This document shows positions 1 through 7,345 of a DNA stretch of 16,641 nucleotides, piece after piece (position 1 is the first letter of the stretch; each line of letters starts with the position of its first letter). Below the pieces are notes generated by a model. The model saw only the letters and a list, made by a program, of their open reading frames with translations, had not been told where the DNA came from and ran no database searches. Location of the stretch: contig JANSXJ010000042.1 in assembly GCA_024743015.1 (NCBI GenBank), forward strand, positions 1 through 16,641, read 5' to 3'. Origin of the DNA: Hyphomonas sp. (lineage in GTDB: Bacteria; Pseudomonadota; Alphaproteobacteria; Caulobacterales; Hyphomonadaceae). Made by a program: the position numbers and the translations under genes.

Positions 1-83
1 CTACCGCCACCACCCATGCCCTGCGTTCCGGCGACACGCCGGGCAGCGGCACCACCATCCAGCTTTCGGACAATGAACGATGA
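1..83 (+). CDS. trbL: TrbL, C-terminal end (partial)
   Basis: An open frame enters from the left edge (first full codon at position 3) and ends at a TGA at 81-83. It encodes a Ser/Gly/Thr-rich tail ending LSDNER. TrbL is the polytopic inner-membrane protein (VirB6-like) of the mating-pair-formation system and lies directly before trbF in trb operons. The stop overlaps the trbF start as ATGA, typical of coupled genes in this operon. Only the tail is visible, so identity rests on gene order and the hydrophilic low-complexity C-terminus. Confidence 0.7.
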   Translation, partial: TATTHALRSGDTPGSGTTIQLSDNER

Positions 84-766
84 TCTTCAAACGCCCTTCC
101 ATCCGTTACGGCAAGACGCCCGCACCGGAAACACCTTACCAGAAGGCGGCCCAAGTCTGGGACGAGCGGATCGGTTCAGCCCGCGTCCAGGCCAAGAATT
201 GGCGGCTGATGGCCTTTGGTTGCCTGCTTGTGACAGGCGGGCTGGCGGCTGGTCTTGTTGTTCAATCGGCGCGTGGCACGATCCAGCCCTGGGTCGTCGA
301 AATCGATCGACATGGACAGGCCCAGACAGTCGGGCCAGCGATTGCCGACTACGAGCCTGCCGATCCGCAAATTGCGTTTCACCTCGCACGCTTCATCGAG
401 CAGGTTCGCGCCATCGCCGTCGATCCAGTGATCGTGCGGCAAAACTGGTTGCGTGCCTACGAGTTCACCACCGATCGCGGCGCGATGGCGCTCAATGCCT
501 ATGCTCGCTCAGACGATCCGTTCGCCAAGGTCGGCCGCGTACAAATCTCAATCGAGGTGTCGAGCGTCATCCGCGCTTCTCCTGACAGTTTTCGGATCGC
601 CTGGATCGAACGTCAGTTCGAAGATGGCAGTCTGGCGCGAACCGAACGTTGGACCGCGATCCTGACCATTGTCATTGACCCGCCGCGCACAGCCGACCGG
701 CTGCGTGAGAACCCGCTCGGCATCTATGTGCACGCCATCAACTGGTCACGGGAGCTGGAGCAATGA
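80..766 (+). CDS. trbF: TrbF, VirB8-like conjugal transfer protein
   Basis: This 228-aa protein has a cytoplasmic N-terminus containing YGKTPAPETPYQKAAQVWDE, typical of TrbF. A single membrane helix follows at about residues 42-63, then a periplasmic VirB8-like domain (about 70-228) ending near NPLGIYVHAINWSREL. TrbF is a bitopic inner-membrane assembly factor of the type IV secretion channel. The start overlaps the trbL stop (ATGA) and the stop overlaps the trbG start, so translation is probably coupled. Length and domain plan are normal for the family. Confidence 0.95.
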   Translation: MIFKRPSIRYGKTPAPETPYQKAAQVWDERIGSARVQAKNWRLMAFGCLLVTGGLAAGLVVQSARGTIQPWVVEIDRHGQAQTVGPAIADYEPADPQIAFHLARFIEQVRAIAVDPVIVRQNWLRAYEFTTDRGAMALNAYARSDDPFAKVGRVQISIEVSSVIRASPDSFRIAWIERQFEDGSLARTERWTAILTIVIDPPRTADRLRENPLGIYVHAINWSRELEQ

Positions 767-1722
767 GCCGTTCCGCATTGGTGTTAGGCAGTCTGGCCGT
801 TGGGATCATGCTGACCGGCTGCGCAACCTTCACGCCGCCCGAGATCAGCTATGATCCAGAGGTGCCGCCCTTGCCGGATCCACCGGTGCTCGAAAATGCG
901 CAGGTCACGCCAAAACCACTGCACACGCCGCCTGCGTGGCGCCCGGCGCGCGGGGGCCCTGCTGGAACGGCAGAAGCCGCTGAGCCCCAAGCCCGCATCG
1001 CCATGGCCAATGCCGCCGCCCGAATCGAACCGCGGCGGGCCGGCTATTACAATGCCATCCAGATGTTCCCCTTCAGCCCCGGCGCGCTCTATCAGGTCTA
1101 TGCTGCGCCCGGCCAGATCACCAGCATTGCGCTGGAGCCAGGCGAGCGCCTGACGGGCTCGGGGCCAATCGCGGCGGGCGATACGGCACGCTGGATCATC
1201 GGCGATACGGTGAGTGGAAGTGGGCGTTCGGAACGCGTTCATATTCTGGTCAAACCGACCCGGCCAGATATCGCGACCAATCTCGTGCTCAACACCGATC
1301 GCCGCACCTATATGATCGAACTGAGATCGCGGGAGGAAGCCTATATGCCGGCCGTCGCCTGGGCTTATCCGGATCCGCAAAGAGCGGCACGCCGCTCCGA
1401 TCCAGCATTTCCAACCATTCCACCCGCGGCACAGCGCAATCATCGTTACGGGCTTTCGGGCGATACGCCGCCATGGCGCCCGGTCTCGGTGTTCGATGAC
1501 CGGCGGCGGGTCTATGTCGTCTTTCCACGGGGCATCGTACAGGGCGAGATGCCCCCGCTGTTCGTGCTCGGGCCGGACGGCGCGCCGCAACTCGTCAACA
1601 CACGGATACATCAGAATGTTTTGATCGTTGATCGCCTTTTTGCTGCTGCCGAATTGCGGCTGGGAGACGATGATCAGCAGATCGTTCGTATCGTGCGGAC
1701 CGATACGAGGCCGGGATCATGA
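763..1722 (+). CDS. trbG: TrbG, VirB9-like conjugal transfer lipoprotein
   Basis: This 319-aa protein starts with a signal peptide and a lipobox LTGC (Cys20 would be lipidated), followed by a Pro-rich stretch. The C-terminal VirB9/TrbG beta domain contains RTYMIELRSREEAYMPAVAW at about residues 180-200 and PPLFVLGPDG near 265. TrbG belongs to the outer-membrane core complex with TrbI and a VirB7-like lipoprotein. Here a lipobox is visible on TrbG itself. It overlaps trbF by 4 bases and trbI by 4 bases (ATGA junctions), consistent with an intact trb operon. Confidence 0.95.
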   Translation: MSRSALVLGSLAVGIMLTGCATFTPPEISYDPEVPPLPDPPVLENAQVTPKPLHTPPAWRPARGGPAGTAEAAEPQARIAMANAAARIEPRRAGYYNAIQMFPFSPGALYQVYAAPGQITSIALEPGERLTGSGPIAAGDTARWIIGDTVSGSGRSERVHILVKPTRPDIATNLVLNTDRRTYMIELRSREEAYMPAVAWAYPDPQRAARRSDPAFPTIPPAAQRNHRYGLSGDTPPWRPVSVFDDRRRVYVVFPRGIVQGEMPPLFVLGPDGAPQLVNTRIHQNVLIVDRLFAAAELRLGDDDQQIVRIVRTDTRPGS

Positions 1723-2888
1723 GTGATCCGGTCGATCAAAGCGCCGATCCTCTCGACGCTGTGCAGGCGCAGCAGAGCACCAAAGATACGTTCCGGCTTC
1801 GGCCACCGCCGCCGCGTGTCGTCCGGCTTTCCCGAAAGGTTCTGGCCGGCTTGGGTCTGGTGGCCGGTCTGGGCATCGGTGCTGCCTTGATCCTGGCTCT
1901 TCAGGACAGGCGTCCCGGGCAAGCCCCGGCCGAACTGTTCACCACCGAAAATCGGCCGACGGCCGATGCATTGCGCAGTTTGCCTGCCGATTACGCCGCG
2001 ATCCCTCAGCTTGGACCAGCATTGCCGGGCGATCTCGGAGGTCCGATCTTAAGGGCGCGCGAGGAAGGCCGTCCGGTGCCTGCAGCCCCCATGCCTGGAC
2101 CCGATCCGGCTGAACAGCAACGTCTCGAGGAAGAGGAGGCAGCACGCGTCAGCGCGTTGTTTGTCGGTTCCGCCACACGATCGCCGGCCAATGCTGGATT
2201 GCCCAGCCCGAACCTTGGGGCGTCAACGCTGGCGGATTTAGGCTTGGGCCAATCGCAAGAAGGACAGCGAGCCTTTCTCGCTCGACCCGTCGATCGGCGC
2301 ACTGTGTCCGACGATCGCGCGACGCCGCCAGCCTCGCCCTTCCTGCTACAGGCTGGCACGGTGATCCCGGCGGCGCTCGTCACAGGCATCCGCTCTGATT
2401 TGCCCGGACTGATCACCGCTCAAGTCACCCAAAACGTCTATGACAGTCCGACGGGTCGCTTCCTTCTGATCCCACAAGGTGCCCGCCTGATCGGCGAGTA
2501 TGATGATGGCATCGGATTCGGCCAGCGCCGCATTTTGCTGGTCTGGACACGGCTGATCCTGCCTGGTGGCCGGTCGATTGTTCTGGAACGCCAACCCGGT
2601 GCCGACACGCAGGGCTTCGCCGGGCTTGAAGACCAAGTCGACAATCATTGGTGGTCCATCGCCCGCGCCGCAGTCCTGTCGACGGTTCTCAATGTTGGCG
2701 CTGAACTTGCCGCCGATGACGAAGATCCGATTCTTGGCGCCATACGCGACGGCGCACAAGACACGGTTGGCGATGCGAGCCAGCGAATTGTCGACCGGCA
2801 ATTGGACGTCGAACCGACGCTGACCATCCGGCCGGGGTTCCCCGTGCGCGTCATCGTGACCCGTGACCTGATCATCGAGCCGAGGTGA
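1719..2888 (+). CDS. trbI: TrbI, VirB10-like conjugal transfer protein
   Basis: This 389-aa protein has a short cytoplasmic N-terminus, one membrane helix at about residues 41-61, a Pro/Ala/Glu-rich periplasmic linker and a C-terminal VirB10/TrbI domain from about residue 205. Recognisable blocks are FLLQAGTVIPAALVTGIRSD, the QNVYDSPTGRFLLIPQGARL region and LPGGRSIVLERQPGAD. TrbI spans inner and outer membranes in the conjugative channel and transmits the energy signal. It starts inside the trbG stop (ATGA) and is followed 3 bases later by the DUF2274 gene. Nothing suggests truncation. Confidence 0.96.
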   Translation: MSDPVDQSADPLDAVQAQQSTKDTFRLRPPPPRVVRLSRKVLAGLGLVAGLGIGAALILALQDRRPGQAPAELFTTENRPTADALRSLPADYAAIPQLGPALPGDLGGPILRAREEGRPVPAAPMPGPDPAEQQRLEEEEAARVSALFVGSATRSPANAGLPSPNLGASTLADLGLGQSQEGQRAFLARPVDRRTVSDDRATPPASPFLLQAGTVIPAALVTGIRSDLPGLITAQVTQNVYDSPTGRFLLIPQGARLIGEYDDGIGFGQRRILLVWTRLILPGGRSIVLERQPGADTQGFAGLEDQVDNHWWSIARAAVLSTVLNVGAELAADDEDPILGAIRDGAQDTVGDASQRIVDRQLDVEPTLTIRPGFPVRVIVTRDLIIEPR

Positions 2889-2891
2889 CAA

Positions 2892-3140
2892 ATGGATAAG
2901 CGTTCAGTGACCAAATTGAAACTGGGTCCGCTTGGTAACGACAAGCCAGTCAAGGTGACAGTGGAGCTGCCCGCGGCGGTTCATCGCGACCTCCAAGCCT
3001 ATGCTACGGCGTTGGCGCGGGAGACCAGTCAGCCAGTTGAAGATGTGACCAAGCTGATCGCGCCGATGCTCACTCGATTCATGGCCAGCGATCGCGCGTT
3101 CGCCAAAGCAAAGAAGCAGCGCAAGTCCGATACGCTCTAA
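2892..3140 (+). CDS. DUF2274 family protein, trb-associated
   Basis: This 82-aa protein contains TKLKLGPLGNDKPVKVTVEL followed by LPAAVHRDLQAYATALARE, the signature of DUF2274 proteins, which in alphaproteobacterial trb operons sit directly after trbI. The sequence looks like a small ribbon-helix-helix-type fold (a strand followed by helices), so DNA binding is possible but not shown. A GAGG sequence spanning the trbI stop (about 2882-2885) supports the ATG at 2892. It is the last plus-strand gene of the transfer operon and is convergent with the LysR gene that ends 15 bases further on. Confidence 0.85.
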   Translation: MDKRSVTKLKLGPLGNDKPVKVTVELPAAVHRDLQAYATALARETSQPVEDVTKLIAPMLTRFMASDRAFAKAKKQRKSDTL

Positions 3141-3155
3141 TGGGAATATGGAAAG

Positions 3156-4067
3156 TCAGTGCTTGGACATGGTCCGCATCAGCGACAAGAACCGTCGCAA
3201 GGCCGGATTGTCGTTGCAAGGCGACCAGACCGCGCTGAACGGTAAAGGCTTTTCGCCTTCAATCGGTAGGAACCGCAGGCCGGGATAGCTCGTTGCCACT
3301 GCCGATTCACTTGTCAGGGTTAGACCGAATCCCATAGACACCATGTGCATGAGGTTTTCTCGGCCAACATCTTGCCTCGATATCGACGGTGATTGGCCAA
3401 GATCGGCAAGACGCTGAATGAGATAGTCATGGATCTCGGGACCTGGTTCGGCGCAGCTCACAATAAACCGTGACTCACTGATTTGGTTCCACGTGACGGA
3501 TGGTTCGTCGGCAAGTGCGTGTCGTGCCGGCACGGCCACAAACACCCGCTCCGACCAGAAAGTCTCGGCATCGCAATCATCGACCACCGGAATTCCGCTC
3601 ACCAAGGCGATATCCAGACGCCGTTCCCGAAGTTTTGCGATGTGGAAGCGTGGCGCGCCTTCACGCACGTTGGTGTGAACTCTCGGATGTCGTCTCCGGA
3701 AGGCGGTGATCGCCTCACGGGGAAGCAAAGAACCGAGCGATGAGAAGATGCCAACGCGAAGATAACCATGCATGCCGCGTCCGGCATTGAGTGCGGTTTT
3801 TGCCGCATAGTCGAGTTCGACCATTATGAGATCGACGCGATCCAGGAAGCGACGGCCGGCCCAAGTCACCCGCAAGCCCCGGCTATGGCGCTCAAAAAGT
3901 GAGACGCCGAGGTCGTCCTCAAGACTACGCACACGCTTGCTGACGACTGACGAGCGGACGCCCAAGGTCGCGGCCGCCTGTCGAAAGCTGCCGTGTTCTG
4001 CCGCGAGAACGGCATAGCGCAAACTCCGCAGGTCGAATTCAGGATTCGTACCTTCACCGGCCATCAT
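3156..4067 (-). CDS. LysR-family transcriptional regulator
   Basis: From the chosen start the protein is 303 aa. The N-terminal winged helix-turn-helix (about residues 10-70) begins EFDLRSLRYAVLAAEHGSFR and contains SVVSKRVRSLEDDLGVSLFE. The remaining ~220 residues form the LysR effector-binding domain. The frame is open back to a TTG at 4205, but those extra 46 residues are Arg-rich and foreign to the family. The ATG at 4067 has GGAAG about 9 bases upstream and gives a normal LysR length, so I prefer it. The gene lies between the trb operon and the metal cargo. Its effector and targets cannot be read from sequence. Confidence 0.9.
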   Translation of the reverse strand: MMAGEGTNPEFDLRSLRYAVLAAEHGSFRQAAATLGVRSSVVSKRVRSLEDDLGVSLFERHSRGLRVTWAGRRFLDRVDLIMVELDYAAKTALNAGRGMHGYLRVGIFSSLGSLLPREAITAFRRRHPRVHTNVREGAPRFHIAKLRERRLDIALVSGIPVVDDCDAETFWSERVFVAVPARHALADEPSVTWNQISESRFIVSCAEPGPEIHDYLIQRLADLGQSPSISRQDVGRENLMHMVSMGFGLTLTSESAVATSYPGLRFLPIEGEKPLPFSAVWSPCNDNPALRRFLSLMRTMSKH

Positions 4068-4186
4068 CGAAGAGCTTCCGAGCAACACGGCAGCATAGTC
4101 TCGGCGCCAGTTATCCCAGTACGAGAATTGTTGTTCGCCTCGCCGTTGATGGCGCCATCGTCCATACCGTGTTCGCGTTCGGCCAT
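4064..4186 (-). CDS. Possible 40-aa upstream ORF before the LysR gene
   Basis: An ATG at 4186 opens a 40-codon hydrophilic frame (begins MAEREHGMDDG, ends CCSEALR). Its TGA overlaps the preferred LysR start as ATGA. A GGGG sequence lies about 7 bases before the ATG. The overlap is the arrangement expected for a coupled leader cistron, but I recognise no family and the frame is short. It could be chance or decayed sequence. Confidence 0.25.
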   Translation of the reverse strand: MAEREHGMDDGAINGEANNNSRTGITGAETMLPCCSEALR

Positions 4187-4220
4187 TTTTTAGCCCCGCA
4201 TTCAAAAATGTTGGTTCCAG

Positions 4221-4961
4221 CTAATCATTGGCGGCGGAACGTGCGTCCCGGATGAGGTCTTCAAGTTCCGTCAATGGGATCAGGCCCGGAGCCACATTGG
4301 TGCCGACCACGAAACTGGGTGTCCCGGTTATGCTGAGTTGCTCGGCCAGTTCCATCGACACAGTGATATGCTGGATAATTTCGGGGGCATTCATATCTTC
4401 GCGCAGCTTTTCGATATCCAAACCGAGCCGCTCTGCTGCGGCGATCGTTGATTGAGCGTCGGCTCGCCCGCCTGTCATCAATGCCCAATGCATCTCTTCG
4501 TATTTGCCCTGCTCGCGGGCTGCGAGCGCCGCGCGGGCGGCAAAAACCGATCCTTCGCCGAGAATTGGCCACTCGCGGTAGACCAGCCGCACCTGATCGT
4601 CGGTCGCTAACAATTCCTTGATTGGCTCAACAGCGCGTTTGCAGTAAGGGCAGTTGTAGTCGAAAAACTCGACAACGGTGACGTCTCCGTCTGGGTTGCC
4701 GAGGACGGGCGCGTTGGGATCGTTCTCAAGATCATCGCGCCGGGTCGTCAGAGCTTGCTCGATCGCTGCCTGCCGCCGCTCTTCCTCTAGGGACTGCAGA
4801 CGCGCGATCGCTTCTTCAATAATCTCTGGACGCTCAAGGATTGCCTCAAGTGCAAGCGCCTTGATGCGCGCTTTCTCGTCAGCATCAAAATCATCTGCCG
4901 CAGCTTGGGACGGCAAGACCAGAATGATGAGGCAGGCGAATGCGAGGATGGATTTGATCAT
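4221..4961 (-). CDS. DsbA-family thiol oxidoreductase, ScsC/Com1-like
   Basis: This 246-aa protein has a Sec signal peptide at residues 1-22 (MIKSILAFACLIILVLPSQA, then AA). A charged alpha-helical N-terminal stretch follows (about 25-80), resembling the oligomerisation stalk of ScsC proteins. The thioredoxin fold carries the redox motif C104-P-Y-C107 after VTVVEFFDYN, and the cis-proline loop TGTPSFVVG has Pro215. Such proteins oxidise or isomerise periplasmic disulfides, and ScsC members are linked to copper tolerance. The frame extends to an ATG at 5039 overlapping the transpeptidase stop, but the ATG at 4961 has GGAAG 7 bases upstream and begins the signal peptide directly. A DsbD/ScsB partner is not in this window. 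Confidence 0.9.
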   Translation of the reverse strand: MIKSILAFACLIILVLPSQAAADDFDADEKARIKALALEAILERPEIIEEAIARLQSLEEERRQAAIEQALTTRRDDLENDPNAPVLGNPDGDVTVVEFFDYNCPYCKRAVEPIKELLATDDQVRLVYREWPILGEGSVFAARAALAAREQGKYEEMHWALMTGGRADAQSTIAAAERLGLDIEKLREDMNAPEIIQHITVSMELAEQLSITGTPSFVVGTNVAPGLIPLTELEDLIRDARSAAND

Positions 4962-5035
4962 GATTTTGCTTCCATTGTTCGGGTTCGTTTGAGCTCCGGC
5001 AGCCCCAGCGGGCGGCCGGAACTTGGCCGTGCCGG

Positions 5036-5806
5036 TCATGTCACGATCAGTTTGCTGCCCGACGGCACGCGATCATAAAGATCGATGACATCCTGATTGA
5101 TCAGTCGCACGCAGCCGCTCGATACGGCCTTGCCTATGGACCAGTATTCCGGCGAGCCGTGGATGCGGTAAAGCGTGTCGATACCGTCTTCGAAAATGTA
5201 GAGCGCGCGTGCGCCTAGCGGATTGTTCAGACTTGGTGGCATGCCGCCATTTTCGGCACTCCAACGCTCCAGTTCCGGCTCACGGGCGATCATTTCCGCA
5301 GGAGGCGTCCACGTCGGCCAAGGTCGCTTCCACGCAATGTCGCCCGCCCCCGACCAGGAGAAGCCAGCTCTCCCAAGCCCGACGCCGTAACGCATCGCCT
5401 TGCCACCTTCCTGCACGAGATAAAGAAAGAACGTCGTTCGATCGACCACGATCGTTCCGACAGAATGTTCGGTCTGGTAGTCCACCTGTCGGCGCCAAAA
5501 GCGCTCTGGCACCTTTGCCAAGTCAATGGCTGGTATGGGGAACTGTTCGTTCGGCATTGCGGCATACATAGATGCATAGAACGCTGGGACTGAAGGCTCT
5601 GCCGGTGCGACCGCAGGCGCAGCGACTTCCTCAGGCACCGTCGTACATCCTGCAACAAAAAGGCCTGCCATTGACGCTGAACCGGCCAAGACGCGTCGCC
5701 GCGTAAGGCCCATATTCGTTGACAAAACGGAGCCATGGGGTCGATCTGCAAACGCCGACCGCGTATCCGATGCGGACGGTTGAGGGTTAGCTTCATTCGT
5801 CTTCAT
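5036..5806 (-). CDS. L,D-transpeptidase (YkuD), copy 1
   Basis: The catalytic YkuD block is clear: HGSPEYWSIG followed by AVSSGCVRLIN, with the nucleophile at Cys232 and the conserved His at 216 (numbered from 5806). Upstream is a Tat-like segment TRRRVLAG and a lipobox-like FVAGC (Cys54), so the protein may be exported as a lipoprotein. L,D-transpeptidases form 3-3 peptidoglycan crosslinks or attach proteins to the wall. The ATG at 5806 has a GGGG-type ribosome site and overlaps (ATGA) the stop of a 48-codon leader ORF, so I choose it over the ATG at 5890 (adds 28 odd residues) and the ATG at 5713 (no ribosome site). It is paralogous to the gene at 14964-15524. Confidence 0.92.
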   Translation of the reverse strand: MKTNEANPQPSASDTRSAFADRPHGSVLSTNMGLTRRRVLAGSASMAGLFVAGCTTVPEEVAAPAVAPAEPSVPAFYASMYAAMPNEQFPIPAIDLAKVPERFWRRQVDYQTEHSVGTIVVDRTTFFLYLVQEGGKAMRYGVGLGRAGFSWSGAGDIAWKRPWPTWTPPAEMIAREPELERWSAENGGMPPSLNNPLGARALYIFEDGIDTLYRIHGSPEYWSIGKAVSSGCVRLINQDVIDLYDRVPSGSKLIVT

Positions 5807-5949
5807 GACGACCCCACTTTCCACTTGCGCGACTGTGGGATGATTTTCGGTTTTGGCCGATCTGGATGCGTGTGGAGGGCACGCGTGCATAATGAGGGGT
5901 TGGGTTTGACGGCCGTTCGGCCGCGCATCAGTGTGCGCTTCTTGATCAT
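5803..5949 (-). CDS. 48-aa leader ORF, remnant of ancestral transpeptidase start
   Basis: An ATG at 5949 lies 6 bases after a GAGG ribosome site and opens a 48-codon frame. Its stop overlaps the transpeptidase start at 5806 as ATGA. The first ten residues, MIKKRTLMRG, match the N-terminus of the second transpeptidase (MITKRTFVLG), and the ribosome site and 20 upstream bases are identical between the two loci. The frame then diverges into a Pro/Lys/Arg-rich sequence with no signal peptide. I infer that the original translation start was kept while the enzyme's own start moved downstream. The ORF may now act as a coupling leader. Function is unproven. Confidence 0.55.
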   Translation of the reverse strand: MIKKRTLMRGRTAVKPNPSLCTRALHTHPDRPKPKIIPQSRKWKVGSS

Positions 5950-5958
5950 TGGGAACCT

Positions 5959-6024
5959 CGATTGGCTGATTTCACAAGGCACCCCAATAAGGGGCGCAAG
6001 CTAGCGAAAATCAGGCGGCAATCG
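5959..6024 (-). promoter_or_regulatory. Conserved intergenic stem-loop element, copy 1
   Basis: Arms 5959-5964 and 6019-6024 (CGATTG/CAATCG) and 5966-5972 and 6008-6014 (CTGATTT/AAATCAG) pair perfectly. They enclose a hairpin (5979-5985 with 5991-5997) that as minus-strand RNA pairs with one G-U wobble. The outer arms include the end of the Cys-rich coding sequence and abut the GAGG ribosome site of the next cistron. The same element is found at 15534-15598 with a differently sequenced but still paired inner hairpin. There is no U-run, so it is not a standard terminator. Confidence 0.65.
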
Positions 6025-6352
6025 GAGGTCGAAACTGAACTGATGCGAGCGTCCGTAGGCGGTTGGCCGCGTGCCAGTTGTGAATATCGGCGGCCATACT
6101 CACGATCGTCAGCTCTACTGCAAGAACCGGCGTTTGACAGTCGATGGCACAAGAACTCTTGGAATGCTGAAGCTGTTCCCCCGCCGTCTCGCAACAATCA
6201 GCAAGAAGGTCGGCTGCGGTGGCCATCATCGTGACCGCGGGTTTGTCTTTTGCCATGTCGGCATGATGGGATGATCCAGTCATTGATGCCGTCATTGATG
6301 ACGTCGCAATGAACAAGGCCAGCATCAATAGATAAACCAAGGCGCGCTTCAT
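6011..6352 (-). CDS. Small secreted Cys-rich protein, FRPP family copy 1
   Basis: This 113-aa protein begins with a hydrophobic signal-like segment (MKRALVYLLMLALFIATSS) and has a His/Met-containing stretch around residues 20-45. Four cysteines at 53, 54, 68 and 72 form the pattern DCC-x13-C-A-x-D-C, and the protein ends QFRPPIAA. The protein at 15585-15926 has the same length, the same Cys positions and the same last eight residues. Thiols with His and Met suggest periplasmic metal binding, which is an inference. It is followed at once by the conserved stem element and the transpeptidase gene. I recognise no named family; the layout recalls small copper-associated secreted proteins (CopL/DUF2946-like). 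Confidence 0.8.
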   Translation of the reverse strand: MKRALVYLLMLALFIATSSMTASMTGSSHHADMAKDKPAVTMMATAADLLADCCETAGEQLQHSKSSCAIDCQTPVLAVELTIVSMAADIHNWHAANRLRTLASVQFRPPIAA

Positions 6353-6585
6353 CCCGTCAACCTACACCTTATCGGTTTCTTTTTCCATAAGACGCCCGGA
6401 AGCTCCGCAATAAGCTGATGCAAAACATCAAGTCTTTTCCATGGCGAATTGTCGATCCGCTTAAGACCACGCCGCTTTGAGTTCGATGGATTGTGGTTAA
6501 GTGGACGGTTTGCTTTGGGATACACGCGGAACATCATTGCGGAAGTTACGGATCAAAGGGACTTTGGCATCACTGGGGTTCTAGT

Positions 6586-6999
6586 TCACTCGATCCCATT
6601 GGCGCGCTGGAGTTCACGAATATAGGCCGTAATCTTGGCTATCTGCTCCTCGCTCAGCCCTTCGACCCGAGGCATATCGCCGAATCGCCAGTGATGTGCG
6701 CGTACCCCGTTTCTGACCGCGAGCACGAAGGCTGCGTCGGCGTGGTGGTTTGGCTCGTAGATGATGTGAACCAAGGGTGGGGCGACGCCGTCCCGACCTG
6801 CAGCTGCCGTACCATGGCAACTGGCGCAACTGGCATTGAACAGTGTCTCGCCTTCAGCTCCGATAGCCGATAGAGGCGGAACCTTAACCTCAGCGAGTGC
6901 TTCTCCCGACGCAGGGAGCTCACCATCATCCAAACGCCAGTAGACGATTGCGATTACAATCACCGTAAGCACGACCAACATGATGCTCCGCCAAATCAT
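6586..6999 (-). CDS. Membrane-anchored c-type cytochrome, copy 1
   Basis: This 137-aa protein has an N-terminal membrane helix (about residues 5-21) and a class I cytochrome c domain. The haem-attachment motif is C58-A-S-C61-H62, and the probable distal ligand is Met109 in GDMPRVEGLSEEQI, followed by the C-terminal helix. The helix lacks an obvious cleavage site, so the protein is probably anchored with its domain in the periplasm. It sits between the 64-aa gene downstream of sigma 1 and the Cys-rich/transpeptidase pair on the same strand. An electron-transfer role is certain in kind; donor and acceptor are unknown. A similar cytochrome lies at 13650-14144. Confidence 0.9.
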   Translation of the reverse strand: MIWRSIMLVVLTVIVIAIVYWRLDDGELPASGEALAEVKVPPLSAIGAEGETLFNASCASCHGTAAAGRDGVAPPLVHIIYEPNHHADAAFVLAVRNGVRAHHWRFGDMPRVEGLSEEQIAKITAYIRELQRANGIE

Positions 7000-7058
7000 C
7001 CTACTGCTGGCCTCTGAACAAACCGGTCTTTCGTCCTTCGACTTCGCCGCCAGTCCGC

Positions 7059-7253
7059 TTATTCGCTTTGCATGCGATCATCGGACTTCTCCTCTTTGCT
7101 CCAACCATATCGCCGAGCCATGACATCAATCTCCCGCTCGGAAAACCCAAGTGCCCGTGCGCGCCGGCGGAACTCCTCAGGCGACTTGACCTCGGCCCGA
7201 CTATCGAGTCGGTCACCCAGCAATCCGCCGCCCTTTGCCTTGTCTTTAGCCAT
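7059..7253 (-). CDS. Hypothetical 64-aa protein
   Basis: This short, highly charged, helical protein (starts MAKDKAKGGG; middle SPEEFRRRARALGFSEREID; then MARRYGWSKEE) has no cysteines or signal peptide, so it is probably cytoplasmic. I do not recognise the family. It lies between sigma 1 and a cytochrome c gene on the same strand and may be co-transcribed. The ATG at 7253 lacks a strong ribosome site. A longer frame over the same stretch (7001-7333, same strand) has unconvincing composition and was not chosen. Confidence 0.5.
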   Translation of the reverse strand: MAKDKAKGGGLLGDRLDSRAEVKSPEEFRRRARALGFSEREIDVMARRYGWSKEEKSDDRMQSE

Positions 7254-7345
7254 GACTGACCGATACCGCTTTCAATTGCTGCGAGGTCAATCGCGACCCG
7301 TTGCGCATGGGGTTTCCGTCCTATTGTCGACAATACAGCCCAACT

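Noticed and set aside
784..1611. Long minus-strand frame opposite trbG
   Set aside because: Antisense shadow of trbG caused by high GC; no recognisable domain.
5911..5924. GC palindrome CGGCCG-TT-CGGCCG inside the leader ORF
   Set aside because: Short and very GC-rich; absent from the second module copy, so no support as a regulatory site.
7001..7333. Minus-strand 110-codon frame over the 64-aa hypothetical gene
   Set aside because: Composition is mixed and unlike a folded protein, and it overlaps the more plausible 64-aa frame almost completely.
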